Below are positions 30,262 through 38,495 of a stretch of DNA of 45,030 bases, piece after piece (position 1 is the stretch's first letter; every line of letters starts with the position of its first letter). The translations under genes were made by a program, and so were the position numbers. The notes below the pieces were generated by a model, which was not told the origin of the DNA, ran no database searches, and worked only from the letters and a program-made list of their open reading frames with translations. The DNA is from Planifilum fulgidum (lineage in GTDB: Bacteria > Bacillota > Bacilli > Thermoactinomycetales > DSM-44946): assembly GCF_900113175.1 (NCBI RefSeq), contig NZ_FOOK01000029.1:1-45030 (forward strand), in the 5' to 3' direction.

Positions 30262-31167
30262 ATGTTTGCACAGGTGATCGATCCGGTTGCCCTGTCCCTG
30301 GGACCGATAAAGATTCACTGGTACGGAATCATTCTCGGGTCGGCGGCGTTGATCGGGCTGTACCTGGCCGTTCGGGAGGGAAAAAGGCACGGGCTGGACA
30401 GCGATTTGTTCCTCGACATGGTGGTTTGGGTGATCCCCGCGGCGATTCTCGGGGCGCGGCTGTACTACGTCCTTTTCGAGTGGGATTACTATTCCCAAAA
30501 CCCGGAGGACATCATCGCCGTATGGAAGGGCGGTTTGGCCATCCACGGCGGATTGACCGGCGCCTTTCTCGCGGGCTACTTTTTCCTCCGGAAGCGGGGG
30601 ATGCCTTTTCTCCTCACGGCGGACATCGTGGCGCCCAGCATCATTTTGGGGCAGGCGATCGGCCGCTGGGGCAATTTCATCAACCAGGAGGCCCACGGGG
30701 GACCGGTCAGCCTGGAATTTTTGAAAAGCCTTCACTTGCCGGATTGGATCATTGAACAAATGTACATAAACGGTGTGTATTATCATCCCACTTTCCTGTA
30801 CGAATCCCTTTGGAATCTGACGGGGTTCCTGCTGCTTCTGCTCCTGCGGCGGGTCAACCCGAAGCGGGGAGAGATCCTGTTTACTTATCTCATCTGGTAT
30901 TCCCTGGGGCGCTTTTTCATCGAGGGGCTGCGCACGGACAGCCTTACCTTCCAGGGACCGGAATGGCTGGCGGGGCTGCTGGAGGCCCTTTGGGCACCGA
31001 TGGGTCTCCTCTTCGAACCGGGGGCGCTTTCCGGCGGTAACGTTCGGATCGCCCAGCTGGTCAGCCTCTGTCTGGCCTTGGCGGGAATCTTCCTGATCCT
31101 GTTGCGCAGGGGCCTGGGATACGCCCGCCAGTCCTATCTGGAGTCCGAAGAAAGGGTGTCGGGATGA
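30262..31167 (+). CDS. lgt: Prolipoprotein diacylglyceryl transferase
   Basis: This 301-residue membrane enzyme transfers diacylglycerol from phosphatidylglycerol to the lipobox cysteine of prolipoproteins, the first step of lipoprotein maturation. It opens with [20 protein letters not shown], has seven predicted helices, and carries the Lgt signature [14 protein letters not shown]. The HGG motif in [12 protein letters not shown] holds the essential histidine region. The ATG at 30262 follows GAAGGGAGCG. It overlaps the next gene by four bases (ATGA). It should act on the lipoprotein encoded at 14217-14585, among others. Confidence 0.97.
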   Translation: MFAQVIDPVALSLGPIKIHWYGIILGSAALIGLYLAVREGKRHGLDSDLFLDMVVWVIPAAILGARLYYVLFEWDYYSQNPEDIIAVWKGGLAIHGGLTGAFLAGYFFLRKRGMPFLLTADIVAPSIILGQAIGRWGNFINQEAHGGPVSLEFLKSLHLPDWIIEQMYINGVYYHPTFLYESLWNLTGFLLLLLLRRVNPKRGEILFTYLIWYSLGRFFIEGLRTDSLTFQGPEWLAGLLEALWAPMGLLFEPGALSGGNVRIAQLVSLCLALAGIFLILLRRGLGYARQSYLESEERVSG

Positions 31168-32111
31168 GGAAGATCGATTGGCGCGCCGGTTGGCGATCCG
31201 GTCTGGAGACAACCTGGGAGCTGACCAAGGTGATCCTGCCCGTCACCCTGGTGGTCAGCGTGTTGAAGTACACCCCCGTGATCGAATGGATGGTGAAGGG
31301 GCTTGCCCCCTTGATGGGGTGGATCGGATTGCCGGGGGAGGCGGCGGTTCCCCTCGCCCTGGGCAATCTGCTCAACCTGTACGCCGCCATCGGGGCCATT
31401 TTGACGATGGATCTGACGGTGAAACAGGTTCTGATCCTGGCGGTGATGCTCAGCTTCTCCCACAACCTGCTGGTGGAAACCGCCCTCTGCCGCCGGGTGG
31501 GGCTCAATCCCTTCCTGGTGGCCTCGGTCCGTATCGGACTGGCGGTGATCTCGGCCCTGTTGATTCACACCCTGTGGAGCGGCGGCGGGGAACGGGCGTC
31601 CTTCGGATGGGTGGGCGCCGCTGAGGAAGAGCCGGCGGGATGGGTGGAAACTGTTCTGATCGCCCTCAAGACGGCCCTGACGGGCGCCCTTCAGCTGGCG
31701 CTGGTGGTGATCCCCCTCATGATCGGTATCCAGGTGCTCAAGGACATTCAGGTGTTGGACCGCTTCGCCGGCTGGATGCGGCCCCTGATGCGTCCCCTGG
31801 GAATGGATCCCCGGGGAGCCGTCACCATGGCCGGCGGTCTTCTGTTCGGCCTGGCGATGGGGGCGGGCGTCATCATCCAGCAGGCGAGGGAGCAGCGGTT
31901 TACCCGCCGGGAGATGACGCTGATCATTCTCTTCCTCGCGGCCTGCCACGCGGTGGTGGAGGACACCCTCCTGTTCGTTCCCCTCGGCGTCAACGTCTTC
32001 GCCCTCCTGCTGATCCGGCTGGGGGCGGCGGTTCTTCTCACCGTCACGGTGGCCTGGCTGTGGCCGAAGGACCGCGGGGCCGCCGTTTCCGTCCGGGGGG
32101 ATCACGTGTGA
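31164..32111 (+). CDS. yvoD: Nucleoside-recognition (Gate) domain membrane protein, YvoD-like
   Basis: This 315-residue protein has about eight hydrophobic helices. Two repeated Gate modules can be seen: the first around [20 protein letters not shown] with [13 protein letters not shown], the second around [20 protein letters not shown] with [14 protein letters not shown]. Related Gate proteins include SpmA/SpmB and nucleoside permeases; the substrate is unknown. The position between lgt and ppaX matches Bacillus yvoD, which supports the name. The start overlaps the lgt stop by four bases, and the end overlaps the ppaX start. Whether it transports nucleosides here is not established. Confidence 0.85.
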   Translation: MRKIDWRAGWRSGLETTWELTKVILPVTLVVSVLKYTPVIEWMVKGLAPLMGWIGLPGEAAVPLALGNLLNLYAAIGAILTMDLTVKQVLILAVMLSFSHNLLVETALCRRVGLNPFLVASVRIGLAVISALLIHTLWSGGGERASFGWVGAAEEEPAGWVETVLIALKTALTGALQLALVVIPLMIGIQVLKDIQVLDRFAGWMRPLMRPLGMDPRGAVTMAGGLLFGLAMGAGVIIQQAREQRFTRREMTLIILFLAACHAVVEDTLLFVPLGVNVFALLLIRLGAAVLLTVTVAWLWPKDRGAAVSVRGDHV

Positions 32112-32767
32112 GATACGAAACCGTTCTTTTCGACCTGGACGGGACCCTGATCGACACCAACGACCTGATTCTTGCCTCCTACGAGTACACCCTGAGCAGG
32201 CACTGTCCGGGGAAATTCAGCCGGGAAGAGATCCTCTCCTGCCTGGGGGAGCCTTTGCATGACACGATGCGCAGGTTGGATCCCGAAAAGTGGGAGGAGA
32301 TGGTGCAAACCTACCGGGAACACAACCTGGCCTGTCATGACGACTGGGTCAAGCTGTTTCCGGGGGTTCCCGAGGTGCTGGAGAAACTGCACCGGGCGGG
32401 GGTTGCCCTGGGGGTGGTTTCCAACAAGCAGCGGATCACGGTGGAAAAGGGACTTTCCCTGTTCGGGCTGGACAAATGGATGAAGACCGTCGTCTGCTAC
32501 GGGGAGGCCGGGCGGCCCAAGCCCCATCCGGACCCGATCCTCCGGGCGATGGAAGCGGTGGGGGCCGATCCCGACCGGACCCTGATGGTGGGAGACAGCC
32601 GTTTCGATCTGCTGGCGGCCCGCCGGGCCGGCGTGGATGCGGCGGCGGTGGCCTGGAGCTGGCACGGCAGGGATGAGCTCCTCTCCCTTTCCCCCGAGTA
32701 TGTGTTGGAGAAGATGGAGGATCTTGTAAACATCGTGGAAATCGGTGCGGAATCCGGAGGCGGATGA
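32108..32767 (+). CDS. ppaX: Pyrophosphatase PpaX (HAD superfamily)
   Basis: This 219-residue cytosolic hydrolase is expected to remove pyrophosphate released by HprK when it dephosphorylates HPr-Ser-P. HAD motif 1 is FDLDGTLID (nucleophile Asp9, Asp11), motif 2 is VVSNKQ, motif 3 is the lysine in KPHPDPIL, and motif 4 is MVGDSRFDLLAARRAG. The cap domain between motifs 1 and 2 is the alpha-helical phosphoglycolate-phosphatase type. The GTG at 32108 overlaps the yvoD stop codon. The assignment over a plain Gph phosphatase rests mainly on the hprK-lgt-yvoD neighbourhood. Confidence 0.9.
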   Translation: MRYETVLFDLDGTLIDTNDLILASYEYTLSRHCPGKFSREEILSCLGEPLHDTMRRLDPEKWEEMVQTYREHNLACHDDWVKLFPGVPEVLEKLHRAGVALGVVSNKQRITVEKGLSLFGLDKWMKTVVCYGEAGRPKPHPDPILRAMEAVGADPDRTLMVGDSRFDLLAARRAGVDAAAVAWSWHGRDELLSLSPEYVLEKMEDLVNIVEIGAESGGG

Positions 32768-33297
32768 CCATGCGGCGAACGGAACGTTTTCCCGTCGAGG
32801 GGAGCAATTCCCTCTGGCAGGTGTACCGGACCGTCTCTTTTTGGAAGGTGCTGAAAAACGCCCTCGTGATTCACATCGCCCGCTACACGCCCTTCCTCGG
32901 CCTGAAGAACTGGATGTACCGCACCTTCTTGGGGATGAAGGTCGGGGAGAAGACCGCCTTCGGGATGATGGCCATGATCGATGTGATGTTTCCCGAGCGG
33001 ATCCGCATCGGCCGCGATTGCATCATCGGCTACAACACCACCCTGCTGGCCCACGAGTATCTGATTGATGAATACCGGCTGGGGGATGTGGTGATCGGCG
33101 ACCAGGTGATGATCGGGGCCAACACCACGGTCCTTCCCGGGGTGGTGATCGGCGACCGGGCGGTGATCGGGGCCGGGTCCGTCGTCAACCGCGACGTCCC
33201 TCCCGGCGCCTTTGTGGCCGGAAACCCGATCCGGGTGATCCGGCGGGGGGAGGAGAAGCGGGGGAAAGGCGGCGGGGAAAAGGAGCGAAACGCCTAG
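32764..33297 (+). CDS. yvoF: Left-handed beta-helix acyltransferase (YvoF-like)
   Basis: This 177-residue O-acetyltransferase-like protein has a hydrophobic-aromatic N-terminal segment (about 20-65). Hexapeptide repeats follow: IRIGRDCIIGYNTTLLAHEY and VVIGDQVMIGANTTVLPGVV, then IGDRAVIGAGSVV. They end with the family's GAFVAGNPIRVI. The acceptor is unknown; relatives modify sugars or cell-wall polymers. Its start overlaps the ppaX stop by four bases, which closes the five-gene order hprK-lgt-yvoD-ppaX-yvoF. The tail is lysine- and glycine-rich. Confidence 0.88.
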   Translation: MTMRRTERFPVEGSNSLWQVYRTVSFWKVLKNALVIHIARYTPFLGLKNWMYRTFLGMKVGEKTAFGMMAMIDVMFPERIRIGRDCIIGYNTTLLAHEYLIDEYRLGDVVIGDQVMIGANTTVLPGVVIGDRAVIGAGSVVNRDVPPGAFVAGNPIRVIRRGEEKRGKGGGEKERNA

Positions 33298-33336
33298 GGC
33301 CTGTCGGTAGTCGCTATGGGGATCAGGCCTCTTTTC
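33298..33336 (+). terminator. Possible terminator of the lgt operon
   Basis: GGCCTG (33298-33303) pairs with CAGGCC (33324-33329) across a 20-base loop, followed by TCTTTTCC. The loop is long, so this is a modest call. Confidence 0.4.
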
Positions 33337-33844
33337 CGTCAGGGGGCCGGGCCCGGTACTCGGCAGGGGCCCGTCGGGCGGCCCGCTGCGCGATATCGGC
33401 GGAAGTCCGTTTAATGCTTCTTCCCTTCAGTGCTCCGCCCCAGGGCGATTTGCGGAGGGGACTTTCTATGATGGGAAAGCTCCGTGGTTTTCCCACGGGC
33501 TTTTTTGGGAAGCGACGGACTGCGGGGAATCAGGCGGTCAATGGGGGTACCGGCTCTGCCTTCTTCCTCTCGGGCATGCCTGCGCGGGCCGGCGGATATC
33601 GGCTTAAAACCCGGCACGACCCGGCTGTCGCCGAAAGCGCCCATCGCGCGCCTGCGGCAGGGTGGAAGGACATCCCTCCCTTTTTTCTTTTTCGGCCACT
33701 TGCTGATGGCAGGGGGGATCGGGTTCTGGAAAGCGGGGTTGCAGAGGGAAGGGCGCCAGGCGGACCGGCAGTTTGTCTCCTCCGCCGGTTGGCGGGATAA
33801 GAGGGGCTGCGGGGAGGGCTTCCGCAACGGGGGGGGACGGGCCG
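33337..33844. other. Gene-less stretch with stable hairpins between the lgt operon and dinB
   Basis: About 500 bases between convergent genes with no intact frame of its own. It contains a CTCCGC/GCGGAG pairing (about 33427-33466) and, right behind it, a terminator. Together they could be the end of a small transcript. The rest shows nothing recognisable. Confidence 0.4.
33476..33506 (+). terminator. Hairpin with T tract not attached to a gene
   Basis: CCGTGG (33482-33487) and CCACGG (33493-33498), extended by AAGC/GCTT, are followed by TTTTTT. No gene ends just before it, so it may end read-through from yvoF or a small RNA. Confidence 0.7.
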
Positions 33845-34897
33845 TCAAACCCATTCATCCCCCAGGGGGAGCGAGAGCTGTTCATACGCCGGTTCCGACC
33901 GCTTTGCAAAATTGGAAAAACCCACCCCGACCAGGCGGATGCCGGGGGAGTAGTCGAAGGCGTCCAGCAATTCCTCCAGGATCTTCGACCAGTCGGGGAA
34001 AGGTTCGCGGACCGTCCGCTGTTTGGAATGGACGGTGAAATCGGCGTATTTGATTTTCAGCGTCAGGGTGCGCGGGGACTCTTCATCCGACAGCTGATTC
34101 CGCACTTTCTCCAGCAAACGCCTCGCGACCCGGGCCACCGATTCCCGGTCATACAGGTTTTCGGGCAGGGTGGTCTCGCGGGAGTGGGATTTGCGCGGGC
34201 GGTTGGGAACGATTTCCCGATCGTCTTTTCCCCGGGCCCGGTAGTACAGATCGTAGCCGGACTTGCCGAACATCCGGACCACTTTTTCCAGGGGCAATCG
34301 CCAGAAATCGCGGACCGTGTGGATGCCCATTTGTTTCAGTCGTTCCTGGGATTTTTTTCCGATTCCGTGCAGCGCCCCGATTGGCAGATCCTTCAAAATG
34401 TGCAAAGCCTGCTCCGGCCGAATGATCACGAAGGCATTCGGCTTTTTCAAATCGCTGGCAATCTTGGCCATCGATTTGTTGTAGGAAAGGCCGATGCTGC
34501 AGGTGAGTCCCGTTTCGGCCCGGACCCTTTCTTTCAGTTCCCGGGCGACCGGCACGGCGTCGGGATAATGGGAGACGTCCAGATAGGCTTCATCCAACCC
34601 CACGGTTTCCACGATGTCGCTGTACCGGGTGAAGATGCGGCGGACTTCCCGGGATTTTTCCCGGTACCGTTCATGCCGCACCGGCAAAAAAATCCCGTGG
34701 GGGCACAACTTGCGGGCCATCGCCATGGGCATGGCCGACCGCACGCCAAAGGCGCGGGCTTCGTAACTGCAGGTGGACACCACGCCGCGCTTTCCCGTGC
34801 CGCCGACGATCACCGGTTTTCCCCGCAACGCTGGATTATCCAGCTGTTCCACGCTGGCGAAAAAGGCGTCGAGATCCAGATGAATGATCTTCTTCAC
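33845..34897 (-). CDS. dinB: DNA polymerase IV (Y family)
   Basis: This 350-residue translesion polymerase opens KKIIHLDLDAFFASVEQ (catalytic Asp8) and carries the second metal-binding pair in VGLDEAYLD (about 102-104). The helix-hairpin-helix stretch GIGKKSQERLKQMGI lies mid-protein. The C-terminus ends QLSLPLGDEWV, a clear beta-clamp-binding motif. Length is normal. The start is a GTG at 34897, which overlaps the stop of the TetR gene (GTGA), so dinB is the last gene of the MBL-tetR-dinB operon. No SOS box was found near it; control probably comes from the shared TetR-regulated promoter. Confidence 0.95.
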   Translation of the reverse strand: MKKIIHLDLDAFFASVEQLDNPALRGKPVIVGGTGKRGVVSTCSYEARAFGVRSAMPMAMARKLCPHGIFLPVRHERYREKSREVRRIFTRYSDIVETVGLDEAYLDVSHYPDAVPVARELKERVRAETGLTCSIGLSYNKSMAKIASDLKKPNAFVIIRPEQALHILKDLPIGALHGIGKKSQERLKQMGIHTVRDFWRLPLEKVVRMFGKSGYDLYYRARGKDDREIVPNRPRKSHSRETTLPENLYDRESVARVARRLLEKVRNQLSDEESPRTLTLKIKYADFTVHSKQRTVREPFPDWSKILEELLDAFDYSPGIRLVGVGFSNFAKRSEPAYEQLSLPLGDEWV

Positions 34898-35556
34898 CGC
34901 GATTCACCTTCGCCCAAACCTTCCTTCCCACCCTGATTATGGGATGAAAACGGGGGAGATGCAACCGACGGTTCCGCCGGATGACCGTGCCGTTTCATCC
35001 CGCGGATTCCCGCAAGGAACGTGTCGATCATCAGGCGAAGACTTTGGTCGGGGTTCAGGGGAAGGCCAAACCCCCCCTTTTGTTCCAGGGAAGCGAAGCC
35101 GTGCAGCAGGCTGCGCAGACCGCGCACGGTGTGAAGGGCCGCTTCCTTTTCCAGACCGTAGGCGCTCAACACCCGCACGACCAGGTCGGTGATCTCCTTT
35201 CCGGCCCGTTGGACCTCCGGGTCCTTCGGATCGGGGGCGCGAAGGGTCGCTTCGTACAAACCGGGACGGCGTCGGGCGAAGGTTATGTAAGCCTCCCCCA
35301 GCGCCCGCACCGCGTCGTCACCGGACCAGCCCAAGGCCGCGCGGGACAGGGCGTCGTGAAGCTGACGGAGTCCGTAAACGGCCAGTTTTTTCCGAAGATC
35401 CCCGAGCCCGTCCACGTGATTGTACAGGGAGGGGGGACGTATGCTCAGCTTTCTGGAAAGGGAAGCCAGTGTGACCGAATCAAAGCCTCGTTGGTCGGCC
35501 AATTCGGCGGCCGCTCGCAGGACGGCGGGCAAGTCGAGGCCGATGCGAGGGGACAT
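34894..35556 (-). CDS. TetR-family transcriptional regulator
   Basis: This 220-residue dimeric repressor has an N-terminal helix-turn-helix: ADQRGFDSVTLASLSRKLSI followed by RPPSLYNHVDGLGDL (about 17-52). The all-helical ligand domain includes VRGLRSLLHGFASLEQKGGF, a pattern of the TetR C-terminal 33/WHG type. The ATG at 35556 has an excellent AAGGAGG; the longer frame lacks one. It starts 13 bases after the MBL gene and overlaps dinB by four bases. The two identical dyads in front of the operon are its likely operators. The ligand is unknown. Confidence 0.9.
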   Translation of the reverse strand: MSPRIGLDLPAVLRAAAELADQRGFDSVTLASLSRKLSIRPPSLYNHVDGLGDLRKKLAVYGLRQLHDALSRAALGWSGDDAVRALGEAYITFARRRPGLYEATLRAPDPKDPEVQRAGKEITDLVVRVLSAYGLEKEAALHTVRGLRSLLHGFASLEQKGGFGLPLNPDQSLRLMIDTFLAGIRGMKRHGHPAEPSVASPPFSSHNQGGKEGLGEGESR

Positions 35557-35569
35557 TTCCGAACCTCCT

Positions 35570-36250
35570 TCATTGCCGCTCAAGCTTGCGTTCAGCCTCG
35601 GCAAGGGCGCGCTCGATGCTGTCTCCCGGTTGTTTCAGCATGGGTCCGTGACCTGGGGCGAGCAAAGAAGGGCGGTGTTTCCCAAGTTTCTTCGCGCTTT
35701 CCAGCGCGGTCCGCTGATGCCAGGTGGCCAAGGCGGGAAAGGGAAACCCCGGACGCAGCTGTCCGGCCACCGCGATCCCGCCCTTCGTCTGAAAGGCATC
35801 CCCGGCGATCAGGGCGCCGCTTCCCGTGTCGAGAAAGGCCATCGAACCCGGCGTATGGCCCGGTGCGGACAAGGCGAGGAGCGTTCCGATCCGGTCTTCC
35901 TCCCGGAGGAGAATGTCCGCCCGCGTCTTCAGCTTTTTGGGGACGCTGCCGCGGATCGGGGAAGCCGGTTCCCCCGGATCCGGGGAGAGATCTCCGGCTA
36001 AAAGACGCGAATCCCGTTTCGAGATGAAGACGGGAACATCGGGGAGCGCCTGTTTGAGGGCGTCAAGGGCGCCTGTGTGATCGGAATGGGCATGGGTCAG
36101 AACGATCCGGACGATCGGTTTCCCGATCGCGCCGGCCGCCCGCAAAATCCCCTTGGCGCTGCGGGAAAGCGCCGCGTCAACCAGTGTCAAACCGTCCTCT
36201 TCCTCCACCAGGTAACAGTTGACGGGAAAGACGCGGGGCAGGAACTTCAC
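35570..36250 (-). CDS. MBL-fold metallo-hydrolase
   Basis: This 226-residue protein has the metallo-beta-lactamase fold. The zinc motif HAHSDH (His53, His55, Asp57, His58) is followed by APGHTPGSM (third metal His), GALIAGDAFQ (bridging Asp) and APGHGPM (last His). All five ligand groups of the glyoxalase II-like family are present. No signal peptide is seen. The GTG at 36250 is the only good start in frame, but its ribosome binding site is distant (AAAGGGG at about 36272-36278), so expression may be weak or start differently. It heads the operon with tetR and dinB. The substrate is unknown. Confidence 0.88.
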   Translation of the reverse strand: MKFLPRVFPVNCYLVEEEDGLTLVDAALSRSAKGILRAAGAIGKPIVRIVLTHAHSDHTGALDALKQALPDVPVFISKRDSRLLAGDLSPDPGEPASPIRGSVPKKLKTRADILLREEDRIGTLLALSAPGHTPGSMAFLDTGSGALIAGDAFQTKGGIAVAGQLRPGFPFPALATWHQRTALESAKKLGKHRPSLLAPGHGPMLKQPGDSIERALAEAERKLERQ

Positions 36251-36280
36251 GGATGATTCGCACGGGCATATCCCCTTTAA

Positions 36281-36326
36281 CTAATGATATTAGCTTTATA
36301 TTAACTAATATCATTAGTTTTTGCAA
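36281..36326 (-). promoter_or_regulatory. Promoter with two TetR-type operators
   Basis: On the minus strand TTGCAA (36321-36326) and TAATAT (36298-36303) are 17 bases apart. Two dyads flank the -10: CTAAT-GAT-ATTAG (36281-36293) and its exact reverse complement (36305-36317). The perfect inverted pair spans 14 bases per arm. Binding of the TetR protein here would block the operon. Confidence 0.85.
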
Positions 36327-36360
36327 ACACCATTTTCCCCCCATCCCCTCGTTTGGTGAA

Positions 36361-36386
36361 ATCAAAGGGCCGCCGCCTGCGGCGAC
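36361..36386 (-). terminator. Probable terminator of namA
   Basis: On the minus strand GTCGCCG, CAGG, CGGCGGC (with one wobble) is followed by CCCTTTGATTT. The T tract is poor. Confidence 0.5.
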
Positions 36387-36424
36387 GACCCGTCGAAAGA
36401 AAGCGATTTGGCCATCGGGTGTCT

Positions 36425-37447
36425 TTATCGATACGCCCGCTCGTATTGCCGGGCCCCGTCAAAGGAAAGGCCGCGCCGGCGGGCGGCGTCGATCACCCAG
36501 TAGGGATTGCGGAGGAGTTCCCTTCCCAGGAAGACGAGGTCGGCGCGCCCGTTTCCGAGGATTTCCTCCGCCTGCTCCGGGGTGGTGATGATTCCGACGC
36601 AGCCGGTGGGAATCTCCACCTCTTTCCGGATGGTTTCCGAATAGCGAACCTGATAGCCGGGGTACACCCGGGCCGGGGGCTTCGGAACCATGCCGCCGGA
36701 GGAGACGTCGATCAGGTCGACGCCCTCTTCCTTCAGCAGGCGGGCGATTTCCACACTGTCTTCCAGGGTGAGCCCTCTCTCGTCATGATCGACGGCGGAG
36801 ATGCGCACGTACAGGGGGCGATCCGCCGTCCACACTTCCCGAACCGCCCGGACCACCTCCTTCAGCAACCGGAAGCGGTTGGCGAGGGAGCCGCCGTACT
36901 CGTCCTCCCTCCGGTTGGCGATGGGGGAGAGAAACTCGTGGAGGAGGTATCCGTGGGCCGCGTGAATTTCCACCACGTCGAAGCCGGCCGCGTCCGCCCG
37001 GCGCGCCCCTTCCCGGAAAGCCCGGATCACTTCCTCGATCTGGGCTTTGCTCATCTCCTGCGGCATCTTGCTCCGCTCGTCGAAGGGGATGGCGCTGGGG
37101 GCGATGATCGGCTCGTCCAGCTCCGCCTTTCGCCCTGCGTGGGCCAGCTGGATCCCGATTTTCACCCCTTGACCGTGGGCGAAATCGACGATTTTTTTCA
37201 GGCCGTCCACATGGCGGTCATTCCAGATTCCGAGATCGCGGTCGCTGATCCGCCCGCGGCTTTCCACGGCGGTGGCTTCCAGCATAATCAGTCCGACCCT
37301 GCCGACGGCCCTCGTTCCGTAGTGGACGATGTGCCAGTCGGTCACCTCTCCTTCCCGGGTCGCCGAATACATGCACATCGGGGACATGACGATTCGGTTC
37401 GAAAGGGTTACGTTTTTGTGGGTGTAGGGTTCGAAGATGAGGGACAT
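36425..37447 (-). CDS. namA: NADPH dehydrogenase, old-yellow-enzyme family (YqjM-type)
   Basis: This 340-residue FMN enzyme reduces the C=C bond of unsaturated carbonyls, nitro compounds and some explosives. The N-terminus [20 protein letters not shown], then SPMCMYSA with the redox-tuning Cys25, is typical of the YqjM branch. Active-site histidines are in [17 protein letters not shown]. The FMN phosphate-binding end is [18 protein letters not shown]. The ATG at 37447 has CGGAGGT upstream. Its promoter is divergent from the GbsR/MarR-like gene. The role is probably defence against electrophiles. Confidence 0.95.
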   Translation of the reverse strand: MSLIFEPYTHKNVTLSNRIVMSPMCMYSATREGEVTDWHIVHYGTRAVGRVGLIMLEATAVESRGRISDRDLGIWNDRHVDGLKKIVDFAHGQGVKIGIQLAHAGRKAELDEPIIAPSAIPFDERSKMPQEMSKAQIEEVIRAFREGARRADAAGFDVVEIHAAHGYLLHEFLSPIANRREDEYGGSLANRFRLLKEVVRAVREVWTADRPLYVRISAVDHDERGLTLEDSVEIARLLKEEGVDLIDVSSGGMVPKPPARVYPGYQVRYSETIRKEVEIPTGCVGIITTPEQAEEILGNGRADLVFLGRELLRNPYWVIDAARRRGLSFDGARQYERAYR

Positions 37448-37523
37448 GGTTCTACCTCCGTTTGCGGTGTCGTGTTGACGGCGCGCAAATCCTGCTGCCG
37501 GGAATTTTTCCCTCTGTAAAAGC

Positions 37524-37552
37524 ATTGTACTCCAATCGGATCGCTCCATCAA
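37524..37552 (-). promoter_or_regulatory. SigA-type promoter of namA
   Basis: On the minus strand TTGATG (37547-37552) and TACAAT (37524-37529) are 17 bases apart. Confidence 0.75.
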
Positions 37553-37583
37553 TCGCAAGGGCATCCTTTCGCCCGGAAGCCTG

Positions 37584-37660
37584 TTGACACGGAAAAGGGC
37601 GGTTTTTTATAATCAACATCGTTAATGATATTTTTAACCTTGTTAACGTTAATAACTCTG
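37584..37660 (+). promoter_or_regulatory. Consensus promoter and putative operators of the efflux operon
   Basis: A perfect TTGACA (37584-37589) and a perfect TATAAT (37608-37613) are 18 bases apart. Downstream lie GTTAATGATATTTTTAAC (37621-37638) and GTTAACGTTAATAAC (37644-37658), with repeated GTTAA/TTAAC halves where a MarR/GbsR-type dimer could sit and repress. Confidence 0.75.
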
Positions 37661-37687
37661 AAAGGGTGAAGGACAATCTCCCGCGAT

Positions 37688-38170
37688 TTGGAGGATATCA
37701 AGAACCGGCTCGGCGAAGAGATCGCCCGCTCCTTCAAGTGGAGCGGGAACAGTCCGCTGAACGGGCATTTGTTTTCTCTGCTCCTGTTCTCCGAAAAGCC
37801 GCTCGGCTTGCAGGAAATGGCCGACGAGCTGGGAGTGACCAAGGCGGCGGTCAGCGTGCGCATCCGCGCCTTGGAGAGGCTCGGCCTGTGCGAAAAGGTC
37901 TCCCGCCTGGGAGATCGGAGGGACTTCTATCAGTTGGCGGAGGATGCCGGCCTGGTCTCGATCCGGATCAGTCTGGCGGCGCTGCGCCATATCTCATCGT
38001 TTTTGGAAGACCTTCTCGCGGATTTTCCTACCGACTATCCCGAGGAAGAGAGGGCGGCTTTTGAGACGGCCAAACGGCGCCTGGTGGAAATGAAGGCGCT
38101 GCATGATCTTTGCCTTGAGCGGCTGGACGGACTTGATGAAGAATGGGAGAAAAGGAAAAAATCCCTTTGA
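37688..38170 (+). CDS. GbsR/MarR-like transcriptional regulator
   Basis: This is a 160-residue winged-helix protein. The DNA-binding part (about 22-85) contains LGLQEMADELGVTKAAVSVR and IRALERLGLCEKVSRLGDRR, with the conserved wing arginine pair. The C-terminal helices (85-160) are the dimerisation region of the GbsR type. The start is a TTG at 37688. The nearest ribosome binding site (GAAGGA) is about 17 bases away, so the start is the least certain part. It lies upstream of the RND exporter in the same direction, and probably represses it. Confidence 0.85.
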   Translation: MEDIKNRLGEEIARSFKWSGNSPLNGHLFSLLLFSEKPLGLQEMADELGVTKAAVSVRIRALERLGLCEKVSRLGDRRDFYQLAEDAGLVSIRISLAALRHISSFLEDLLADFPTDYPEEERAAFETAKRRLVEMKALHDLCLERLDGLDEEWEKRKKSL

Positions 38171-38173
38171 GGG

Positions 38174-38495
38174 CAAGGCGGATTTCCGGAATGCGACGGA
38201 AAGTTCGGCGAAGGACCCGCGGCGGCCGGCCGGAATGGACGCCCCGGGAGTGTCCGCCGCTTTCGGGCGATACGGACATGCCGGACGTCCGGAGCCGATC
38301 TTTCCTTTTCCGGTGCGCCTCCCCGTGACGTTTTCCGAATCGGCCCCGTAAAAGTTCCGGGTGCATCGGACGCCGGAGGATTCGGGCGCCTTCAGAAAAC
38401 CTCGAGCCCGGGCTTATGCCTTCGGATTGCAAGGACGCACCTTTCATCGGATCCGTGCACGGATACATGATCTTCGGACAAGGAGGAATTCCGTT
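38174..38495. other. Gene-less stretch between the regulator and the RND exporter
   Basis: About 320 bases with no convincing gene, promoter or terminator. A longer frame reaching into it from the exporter (to 38361) has no ribosome binding site and is not family-like. Confidence 0.4.

Noticed and set aside
33411-33854. 147-codon minus-strand frame downstream of dinB
   Set aside because: Proline/arginine-rich, crosses two hairpins, no start signals.
34870-34960. Search for an SOS box at dinB
   Set aside because: No GAAC-n4-GTTC pattern was found upstream of dinB; its start lies inside the tetR gene.
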